Shown one piece after another: positions 56,096 through 64,000 of a stretch of 64,000 bases of DNA. How positions within the stretch are numbered: the stretch's first letter is position 1; each line of letters starts with the position of its first letter. The DNA comes from Fragum whitleyi. Taxonomy: Eukaryota; Mollusca; Bivalvia; Cardiida; Cardiidae. The notes beneath the pieces were generated by a model that did no database searches, was not told where the DNA came from, and saw only the letters and a program-made list of their open reading frames with translations. The stretch lies in NCBI GenBank assembly GCA_948146395.1, contig OX411554.1, forward strand, positions 43,475,869-43,539,868, in the 5' to 3' direction. Both the position numbers and the translations under genes were made by a program.

Positions 56096-56385
56096 AAATG
56101 ACCTTGATGAATGACCTTGGTATCTGCAGGATATGTGTAGGTTGATTTCTATCATCAAGCCAAATATTATCAAAGTACCTTAAATTGATCGGCAAGTTTT
56201 TAAGTTGTTAAGTTTTTTTGGTCAGGTTTACTGCAATATCCAAAACTAATAAAGAAATCATTTTGAAATGCATCTGTAATGCTGACCCCTGAAACAGTTC
56301 ACCATCCATTTTTGAGCCGTGTTTGATGAACCAAGTCTGAAGTGACAACCAGAGATGTTTGTAAAACATGTAATCCCCCAATAAG

Positions 56386-56629
56386 AGCAGGTCAATGGTA
56401 TATTCTTTGTCAATTAACAACAAACTAAAATAAATTATGATGTTTAAATTGTGGTTTTTGCGCACAAAACTTCTCGTCAATGAACTCTATCCGCCTGTTA
56501 AGTTTCATGATTCTAGCTTGCACATTTTTTGAGGTATGTTCCCGACAAAAAAACCTTCTATGGCCAGACGGACCAACAAGTGCAAAGCAATATACCTCCT
56601 TTTTTACAAAGGGGGGCATAATTAAAGCA
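56386..56629 (+). repeat. Repeat W2
   Basis: AGAGCAGGTCAATGGTATAT, TCTATCCGCCTGTTAAG, GACGGACCAACAAGTGC, AAAGCAATATACC and AAGGGGGGCATAAT; counterpart of W1. Confidence 0.75.
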
Positions 56630-57090
56630 GGGATTTAGAAAATTCAACAAAAATCTCATTTCAACTGAAATCTATTTATTGTAAAGGTTTCCATCCAATT
56701 ACAATAGTCATGATGCATTTAAACTCTCAAAGAAAAAAATCTTTTTTCTCATTCCAACAGAACTGCTATCATTCCATTTTCCATTGGAAACCACTTAAAT
56801 TCTAGTCCCTTTGTTGGTGTGATTTTTTTTCCAGCTATATATGTACTGCTATTCCAGCAATTTTGTAACTAAGAGCTATTAATTTTTTAAAATTTTCTTA
56901 GCTCAAACAATCAAACACATGAACATAGTTGAATGATTTTATTTGATTACTCCCTCAAAAAATCCTTTTTTCTAAATTTCATTTCGAGCAGTTTCTTGTC
57001 AACCAAATTGTTCAAAACTGCTAGTAGGTCTTTTTTAGTCTTATTCATTTTTATGAAGTAAAATATCAACTATAGCTTGCTTAAGCCCGG
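56630..57090. other. Intergenic, no feature seen
   Basis: CpG-poor AT-rich DNA; no repeat recognised. Confidence 0.5.
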
Positions 57091-57515
57091 TATAATGCTT
57101 TTAGGCGGTTTATCAAAAAGTAAAAGTATATTATCACTTGATAATCTCACTGTCAAACCAGTGAGTGAAATTATCAAAAAAATGCACCCGGTTTTCATTC
57201 TTTTTAGTCTATTTGACATTATCTGAACAAAGCCCAAGAAACAAATTCAAATGACATCACAATGACATGTAACCATATGCAAAATGACACACTTTAAGTA
57301 AATTTATCCCAAAATTTCCACATGTTAACCCTTTTTTTGCATTAAAAAAATAAATCTATTGTTTGTTTTTCCTGTAGTTTGTTCAATCTTTCCTTTAAAG
57401 AACAACAAAAGCTATATTTTTACTTGTGGCTCTGCCACCTGTGAAATTTAACTTTTGTTGTTCACTCAACAAATGATAAATCAATCTTTCATTGAAACAA
57501 ACATTAAACTTTATT
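57091..57515 (+). mobile_element. Family X copy X5, decayed at CpG
   Basis: GCTTTTAGGCGGTTTATC start and hairpin GAACAACAAAAGCTATATTT with GTGGCTCTGCCAC. Both CRE sites are lost (TGACATTA, TGACATCA), as is GACGCGC, now GACACAC. The pattern fits CpG deamination. Confidence 0.75.
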
Positions 57516-57778
57516 CATTTACTTTTTACAATTGATTCATTTTACAGTGGTATATAGCATTATGTTGGAATGAGAAACAGAAACAAACAAATAAATATCT
57601 TCTTTTCTGAAAAACAGTCATAAAATGTGCGCTTATTTTATTCACTTTGTACAAGCATACAAAACTGCCAAAGTACAAAAATACCTTAAGCCCTCAATGA
57701 TAAAATCTTCCAACATGATTAAGGGACCAACCCTCATTAAGGGGTCAACACAAAACTATTGTAAGTACCTTAAAAAGT

Positions 57779-57861
57779 ATATTGATGGCTTTGCACGAAA
57801 CAGTTGTAACTGCCTATAAACATAGAGGCAGTTACAACTGTTATGCGCCAAGCCATCAATA
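57779..57861. repeat. Hairpin O2
   Basis: TTGATGGCTTTGCACGAAAC then AGTTGTAACTGCCTAT; mirrored by GAGGCAGTTACAACTG and GCGCCAAGCCATCAA. Confidence 0.9.
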
Positions 57862-57994
57862 TGCACTTTGTTAATTTATCTTAAACATTATCTTAATTTC
57901 AAAACAGACTTATCAAAGATTTAGATACATATGCAATTGATTTCACATTAACTCAATTTCAAAGATTTTAATACATGTGTAACCAATTTGGCTT

Positions 57995-58073
57995 ATGAGG
58001 GTTCAGAGTAAGACTATACTAAGTGTATATACAATGTATATACACTAAGTATAGTCTTGTACTGAAATCTTGA
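57995..58073. repeat. Hairpin Q2
   Basis: GAGGGTTCAGAGTAAGACTA then TACTAAGTGTATATAC; mirrored by GTATATACACTAAGTATAGT and CTTGTACTGAAATC. Confidence 0.9.
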
Positions 58074-58185
58074 TTATTTCAATTTCAAAATAAACTTATT
58101 ATAGTTTACAGAAAGTGTAACACCTCATTCACATCGCTAAAACATTTTTATAGGTTTGTGCAAAAAAGATAAATATATAGGTACA

Positions 58186-58267
58186 TATTGATGGCTCAGC
58201 ACAAAACAGTCGTAACTGCTCATAAATAAATAGGCAGTAAAAACTGTTTCATGCTGAGTCATTGATA
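58186..58267. repeat. Hairpin O3
   Basis: TTGATGGCTCAGCACAAAAC then AGTCGTAACTGC; mirrored by GGCAGTAAAAACTG and TTTCATGCTGAGTCATTGA. Confidence 0.85.
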
Positions 58268-58433
58268 CAATAGATTTGCACTGGACCCTCATTTTGTTTT
58301 GACAATTTTGAAAAGACATTTCTGTACCATGGCCACAATACTGATCAATAAATGACACAAAACTTCAAATAAACATACTTATGCATGATTCATAATATTC
58401 ACAAAAACATTTATACGCTGTTATGATACTAAT

Positions 58434-58539
58434 CTTGAGGGGTCAGTGTAAAAATTATTGCAAGCACCTATAAATCTATAATGCACTTGTGCCTATAAAT
58501 CTATAATGCACTTACAAAAGTTTTGCTTTGACCCCTCAA
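58434..58539. repeat. Hairpin P2 with duplicated loop
   Basis: TTGAGGGGTCAGTGTAAAA, TTATTGCAAGCACCTATAAA; right side CACTTACAAAAGTTTTGC, TTTGACCCCTCAA. CTATAAATCTATAATGCACT occurs twice in the loop. Confidence 0.85.
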
Positions 58540-58693
58540 ACAGTACTTATTGTTTATTGGTACTGACCTTTAAAATGTAATCACATTATTTTGAAGGCAA
58601 TGTGAAGAAATAAGGAATTAATATCACAAAGTATCCTTTTTATTTTGATATAATATTTGGCTGTCTTTGAACGGATTGTAAAAAAAAAAATAT

Positions 58694-58790
58694 GCTTGTT
58701 CTTACATTTCCAACCCAATTAAATGGGCCCCTAGTAAAGACTCAGAGCAGCCTGTGCATTTGCAAAGTCTGATCAGTCTACACTTAACTC
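58694..58790. repeat. N-family half copy N3
   Basis: TTACATTTCCAACCCAATT, AAAGACTCAGAGCAGCCTGTG and AAAGTCTGATCAGTCTAC match the left half of N2. Confidence 0.6.
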
Positions 58791-59277
58791 TCTGTCAGTA
58801 ACTGCTGACCAAATTTCTGTAGACTAGCATCAGTAATTTTCAGGTTCTAAAAAAAGCTGTCCAACTTGTCTATCAAGCTGCACAGACAAGCAGATTTTCA
58901 TGTCTAGGTTGTCTGTAGACAAATAAAAAAATCTCTAGAGAAAAATATTTCCTTAAAAAGTAAGCCGATTTCTGATATTCCATGTAATCCAATGTCAACT
59001 AAGTAAGTCTATTTCTAGTTTACTTTTAGTTTTTATAGCAACTGAAATTTTGTTTTCAATATTTTGCAGACTCTCCAAATTTCAACAGACAAGTAGGTTT
59101 TAGATATGGACAAGCCAGTTTGCGATTGGTACTAAGTCTTGTCCATGGACAAGCACACTTTTAAAATATTTCAGAACCACTGCTTTTCACCTTTGAGTGA
59201 TCGTTTGAATTAGGAATGGTTCATATTACCATTCTACCTGCCTGTATAAGAATATCTGAAATTAGATGTCTGGTAGA
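58791..59277. other. Intergenic, no feature seen
   Basis: CpG-poor. GACAAGCAGATTTTC / GACAAGTAGG-type words recur but form no clear repeat. Confidence 0.45.
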
Positions 59278-59346
59278 ACCAATCTCTTTTTCAAATATCT
59301 TATTCACAGTGTTTCCAAATAGTCCTATTTTGCCTGACAGGTCATA
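59278..59346 (+). repeat. K-family right end (K6), CpG-decayed
   Basis: ACCAATCTCTTTTTCAAATA, TTCCAAATAGTCC and TTGCCTGACAGGTCATA match the K1 right end with its CpGs lost. Confidence 0.6.
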
Positions 59347-59430
59347 GGCTATGATCAGACTTTGTGGACGCAGAGTCTGGTCAGAGTCTTTACTCTGCAC
59401 ACACTTAAGATTCAAGAAATATCACACACA
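59345..59430. repeat. N-family half copy N4
   Basis: CAGAGTCTGGTCAGAGTCTT and AAGAAATATCACACACAAGC match the right half of N1/N2. Confidence 0.55.
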
Positions 59431-59625
59431 AGCTGAATATTTATTATAAATGAATTTTGATGGTAAATCGTATCATCAGCAATGAAAACATACAACATAA
59501 TTCCAATCTTTCATACAGTAAATATGGCAACTAAAATGACTGCAAGAACATTGTAAATGAAAGAATTAGTAGAAAAAAGACCTAGGTATTTGATCAAAAT
59601 GATAATCCATTATCAAAGATGAAAA

Positions 59626-59690
59626 TCATAGTTGGAAGAGAAGAAATTGCTTGTATCAAGCAATTTCTTCTTTCACAACATTGTTCTCTC
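59626..59690. repeat. L-type hairpin (L3)
   Basis: GAGAAGAAATTGCTTGTATC then AAGCAATTTCTTCTTTC; core of L1/L2. The TTAACCC edges are not visible. Confidence 0.7.
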
Positions 59691-59741
59691 TTTACTCCTT
59701 TTTTTCCCTAGAATTTGATAAAGTTACTGAGAAAGGAAGCA

Positions 59742-59823
59742 AATTGATGGCTAAGTAGGAAACAATCGTTATCTACCTATATGTTTATGGGCAGTTTACA
59801 ACTATTTTGTGCTGAGCTATCAA
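59742..59823. repeat. Hairpin O4, decayed
   Basis: TTGATGGCTAAGTAGGAAAC, AATCGTTATCTACCTATA; right side GGGCAGTTTACAACTATTT, GTGCTGAGCTATCAA. Confidence 0.75.
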
Positions 59824-59937
59824 AATACAGAACATTAGCATTCCATTGTTTTCCGACAGTGCTATCCGCTATATCTTATTTCTTCAATTGATCAAAATGA
59901 AGCTTTTTATGATTAAAAAACAGTTTAGATATTCCCT

Positions 59938-60180
59938 CTTAACCCTTGTCATGCTGAATAAATTTTGGCTAAAAATTTTCATCCAAATCAAAGGGCAAAA
60001 AGCACTGAAAGTACCAACTGTAGGTCATTTTTTTTTTTGAAAAATCTATTGACCATTCTGGTTTGAAAGTGAGAAACAGGTGGTGTTGACTAACATCAGG
60101 CTGCACATATGTGCAGGCTGATATTTGTCTATAGCTCCTTCCAAAGCAGAAAATTCCGGGTTCAGCATGACAAGGGGTAA
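59938..60180. mobile_element. TTAA-type element M1
   Basis: TTAACCCTTGTCATGCTGAA at left is mirrored by TTCAGCATGACAAGGGGTAA at right, one mismatch in 20. Interior palindrome CTGCACATATGTGCAG. CCC-initial ends at a TTAA suggest piggyBac-type mobilisation (inference). Confidence 0.75.
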
Positions 60181-60619
60181 AAAACAAAGTGCATGAAATA
60201 AGACAAAAACTTCAACGTTCAGAGTACAAGAACCATAACCTTTAAACTGCAGAACACACAACTCTTAAGTGCTTACCACTACCATAGAAATTTTAAACTC
60301 CTTGAAATATAAGACTACATTTAAATTTGATTCAATTTTAAAAATATTATAGACAAACTAAATTAATTTAATACCAGACATTAGAATTTAAGACAGGTCA
60401 AATTTCAAAGAATTTGCAGAAATCAAGGTTTCATGGATGAAATTTAAAAAAAAATGTCTGTGGGAATGAAAACTTTGTGGATTGTGATAAAATTTGCAAT
60501 TTACAATTTATTCATTTTCCTCAATGTTTTCTGAAGCGTTTTTTTAAAAATGCTGAACTGTCTGGTAAAAGGTTAAGGTGCATGTAAGTCTATAAATAAA
60601 ATTATGTCTCTTTTTGGGA
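60181..60619. other. Intergenic, no feature seen
   Basis: CpG-poor, AT-rich; nothing recognised. Confidence 0.5.
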
Positions 60620-60700
60620 AATATTGTGGGAAAAGAACAGATTGCTAAAGGCAAGTGGTTTCTTCTTTGCAAACATTATTTTTCTGGAATAAATTGAGAA
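60620..60700. repeat. L-type hairpin (L4), decayed
   Basis: TATTGTGGGAAAAGAACAGA, TTGCTAAAGGCAAGTGG and TTTCTTCTTTGCAAACATTA follow the L core. Confidence 0.55.
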
Positions 60701-60765
60701 GGTAGAGAAAGAATGTAACTATGGAAATGGTCAATATGTATTGAGGGGCTAATTAAAGATCAGCA

Positions 60766-60870
60766 AACTTTGTCATGCTGAAAATAGAATATTCCTGCTT
60801 TGGCAGGAGGTATAGACAAAGATCAGCCTGCACATATGTGCAGTCTGATCATAGTCTGAACCACCTGATT
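60766..60870 (-). repeat. M-family half copy M2
   Basis: TTTGTCATGCTGAAAATAGA then CTGCTTTGG and CCTGCACATATGTGCAG match the right half of M1 in reverse. Confidence 0.65.
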
Positions 60871-61559
60871 TTGTTGATTACACAAGGAGAGTTTGAAAAT
60901 TTTACTTTCAAAAAAATTCAAAAGAAATTTCCACTTGCTAATATTAGAGCACTAAGTGCATTCAGCACTTTGATTGAAATGGTATTACAATGAATTGGGT
61001 CATTGAATATTTCTATTCAGTATGACATGGGTATTCCCCTCCCCCCTTCCTATACCTATATAGCAAATAGGTCAAAAGAAGCTAGTATCATAGTTTCATT
61101 AGACCAAAGGGAGACCACTCAAACACCATAATTTTCGATTTTTTTTAAACAGAATTAGCTTTCTTGGTTCTTGAAACTCATTTCCTATCAATTTCCTATC
61201 AATAAGTTCAAAGAAAGAAAATTTTACTCTGGTTTAAATAATAGCATATAGCAATAATATGCCCAATTTTTTTTTTTCAAAAACTGTTCACTCCAAGCTT
61301 TCACAACAATATAATGCATAGTAAGATGTTTTGACAGCAGTTGATGTGAAAACATTGTACACAAATGAGAAAATGTTCATCAAGTGGAGAGAAGAAAAAG
61401 TGATGAAAAAGGAGAAAGAAATATAAGCTGGAATTCTTGTACTGTTTTTGTCTGGTCTGAAGCCACCTGCAAAGAGAAAAACAGATTTGTTTGTAAAACA
61501 CAAATACCCCTGAAACACAAATGTCCCTGAAATGACAAATGATACTCATCTGTAGATAC
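60871..61559. other. Intergenic, no gene seen
   Basis: CpG-poor. Three overlapping minus-strand frames at 61288-61574 share phase-shifted Phe/Ser-rich content and look like composition artefacts. Confidence 0.45.
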
Positions 61560-62043
61560 CAAGGTCAAGATCATGAGACAAGGCTAAGGTCATCTCTGAA
61601 GGTCAAACTTTTGACCTTGAAAAATGACCTTGACCTTGACTGATGACTTTGAACTTGGTACCAACAGAAAGGCCTTGTCTCAGGCAATCATCATGTGAAT
61701 TATGAAGGCCCATTCTCTTAACATTCAAATGTAATGGCCAATGTAAAATTATTGGCAATTTTTTCCACAAATTTGACCTTGAAAAATGACATTGACTGAT
61801 GACCTTGAACTTGGTAGCAACTGAAAGTGCTTGTCACAGGCAATCATCAAGCGAAATATGAAGGCCCTTTCGCTTACCATTCAAAAGTTATCATAAAATT
61901 TCAAAGTTTTTTTTCACAAATTTGACCTTGTAAATGACCTTGACTCATGACCTTGATCTTGGTACATAACAGAAAGGCCTTGTCACAGGCAATCAACATG
62001 TGAATTATGAAGGCCCTATCACTTATCATTCAAAAGTTATCAA
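61560..62043 (+). repeat. TGACCTTG tandem repeat, ~3 units of 145-180 bp
   Basis: TTTGACCTTGAAAAATGACC, TTGACTGATGACCTTGAA, AACAGAAAGGCCTTGTC, AGGCAATCATCA and TGAATTATGAAGGCCC recur. Cut by the start of H7. Confidence 0.8.
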
Positions 62044-63899
62044 AACAAGAGGGCCGTTGGCCCTGGGTCGCTCACCTGAGAAAAAAGCTTCATTACCTAG
62101 GTATGTCCATGCAACCAAAGAAAAAGAGATTTTCACTTATTCAATCAGATAACATTTGAAATAATCCCCCCCCCCCCCTCTGCTCCTATCCTGGTCATTA
62201 TTTATTTAAGCTTTTTTCATAAAAGGTCTGTGATCAGCTAATCAATGCCAGATATACAGGCTGAGTCTGAGACTTTTAAAGTTTTCTTTAATGAGTTGAT
62301 CAATCCATGTCAAATATAAAGGCTGTAGGGATTCAAAATTCTCAACAAAGCACTCCCCCTCCCCCAAGATGCTCTGCACCTGGTGAATCTACAGTCATGA
62401 TTTTAGCTAATTCAATTGATGTCCATATGCTGATCATTCATACCAATTTTCAAGTCTGTAGGACTCCTGGTTCATTAGAAGTTTAAAGATTTCAAAAATG
62501 ATCCAAAGTACTACCCCCTCCCCAAGACACTCAGCACCTGGTGACCCTACAGTCATGATTTTAGCTATTTTTATTAATGTCAATATCACCCATTACAATT
62601 TTCAAGTCTGTAGGGTTCCTGATCCAGGAGAAGAATAAGGTTAAAGATTTCAAAATTGATCCAAAGTACTAGCCCCTCCCCCCTAATGCTCCGCATCTGG
62701 TGGCCCTACATTCATGCTTTTAGCTATTATATTTAAGATCCATATACTTATCATCCATGCCAATATTGGAGTCTGAAGGGCTCCTGGTTATTTTAGAAGA
62801 TGAAGGTTAGAGTTACAAAATTTTCACAAAAGTACTACCCCTTCCCCCTGGTGCTCCGCACCTGGTGGCATTACAGTCATGATTTTAGCTATTTTTATTA
62901 AGGTCTATGAGCTGATCCTCCATGCCAATATTGGAGTCTGTAGAGCTTGTGGTTCAGAAGAAGGTTAAAGATTACAAAATTTTCACAAAAGTACTACCCT
63001 CTCCCCCATGGTGCTCCGCACCTGGTGAATCTACAGTCATAGTTTTAGCTATTTTTATAAAGGTCCATATACTGATCATCCATGCCAATATTCAAATCTG
63101 TCAGGCTCCTGATTCATCAGAAGAAAAAGGTTAAAGATTACAAAATTTTCACAAAAGTACTACCCTCTTCCCCCTGGTTCTCCGCACCTGGTGAATCTAC
63201 AGTCATGATTTTAGCTATTTTTATAAAGGTCCATATACTGATCATCCATGCCAATTTTCAAATCTGTCAGGCTCCTGATTCATCAGAAGAAGAAGGTTAA
63301 AGATTACAAAATTTTCACAAAAGTACTACCCAATCCCCCCCTGGTGCTCCACACCTGGCAGCCGAACAGATATGGTTTTAGCTATTTTTATTCAGGTCTA
63401 TGAGCTGATCATCCATGCCAATTTTCAAGTCTGTAGGGCTCCTGGTTCAGAAGAAGAAGCAGCTTGAAGATTACAAAATTTACCCAAAGTACTACCCTCT
63501 CCCCCCTGGTGTTCCGCACCTGGTGGCCCAAAAGATATGATTTTAGCTATTTTAATTCAGGTCTATGAACTGATCATCCATGCCAAGTTTTAAGTCTGTA
63601 GGACTACTGGTTGAGAAGCAGAAGAATTTTAAAGATTTTCTTAAAATTTCACTGTTTGTTGCCATAGCAACCAGAGTTTTTCATGGATTTCAATTCTTTT
63701 AGCTATTTTTGAAGGGGACCACCTAAGCAACATTTCTGTAAAATTTGATGTAAATCGGCCCAGTAGTTTAGGAGGAGATGTCGTTTAAAGAAATTGTTGA
63801 CGGACGCCGGACGACGACCGGACGACCGACGGACGGACGCCGGATGAAAGGTGATCACAATAGCTCACATGAGCACTTCGTGCTCAGGTGAGCTAAAAA
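62044..63899 (+). mobile_element. Tandem-cored element H7, complete
   Basis: AACAAGAGGGCCGTTGGCCC start, GCTCACCTGAG (62070), about nine monomers of 151-169 bp (GATCATCCATGCCAAT, CTGTAGGGCTCCTGGTTCA, GTGCTCCGCACCTGGTG), a GGACG-rich end, hairpin GAGCACTTCGTGCTC (63871) and CTCAGGTGAGCTAAAAA. The two 70-72-codon frames (62922-63300) repeat with the monomers and are not genes. Confidence 0.85.
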
Positions 63900-64000
63900 T
63901 GTCAAAGTTTTCGCATGGCGAAGACAACAACAACAATGATGATGACAAGGCAGACGACACCAAGGCTATAGCAAAACCTTGGGTTTTCTCTGATAACAGC
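63900..64000. other. Window end, ACA/GATGAT-rich tract
   Basis: TCGCATGGCGAAGACAACAA, then GATGATGACAAGG and GACACCAAGGCTATAGC. Possibly the edge of another repeat; too short to classify. Confidence 0.35.

Noticed and set aside
55682..56173. Minus-strand frames with repeated Ser/Lys/Gln-rich motif
   Set aside because: Produced by a 31-bp repeat, which changes frame every unit; not protein selection.

Overview
The window looks like non-coding nuclear DNA of a bivalve mollusc, most likely a heterodont (venerid-type) clam. The reasons are the AT-rich background, the dense short repeats, several elements with an internal tandem core of about 140-170 bp that resemble the bivalve pearl/BIV160 class, and a tRNA-derived SINE. 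The species call is inference from repeat style, not from any gene. I found no protein-coding gene, rRNA or genuine tRNA. The longest open frames either lie on repeats or have no recognisable domain. No splice-linked exon set could be assembled by eye.

Layout. 1-19 kb: scattered elements (tandem-cored H1 and H2, the CRE-bearing family X, TA-flanked family E, TTAA-flanked L and B, many short perfect hairpins), a TTTA microsatellite, SINE copies and a 39-base poly-T. 19.4-24.65 kb: a direct tandem duplication of about 2.1 kb; copy 1 carries an extra element of about 970 bp that copy 2 lacks. 25-31 kb: a dense nest of palindromic elements (V1, V2, X3, B4, E2, X4, E3, E4, E5, T1). 31-35 kb: hairpins, SINE copies, K2. 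35.4-39.1 kb: two inverted copies of one repeat (F), each next to a TIR element (C1, C2) with its own 9-10 bp target-site duplication, and a SINE between them. 39.5-54 kb: mostly low-repeat DNA with isolated elements, including a direct repeat at 42.8/43.6 kb and two nearly repeat-free stretches (43.9-45.9 and 47.4-49.1 kb). 54-64 kb: long tandem-cored arrays, a 31-bp minisatellite, and clustered hairpins in DNA that is strikingly poor in CpG.

Three patterns stand out. (1) Families of roughly 45-90 bp near-perfect hairpins (named here O, P, Q, R, S, T) whose members differ in sequence while both arms stay complementary. (2) The 8-bp CRE/ATF palindrome TGACGTCA occurs 14 times, about 20-fold above chance, 13 of them inside three kinds of repeat; two of those kinds (X and V) look like one modular element with an exchangeable terminal hairpin. 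(3) CpG depletion from about 54.4 to 63.7 kb suggests a germline-methylated domain, which in molluscs usually means the body of a transcribed gene. All family letters are local labels for this window only.
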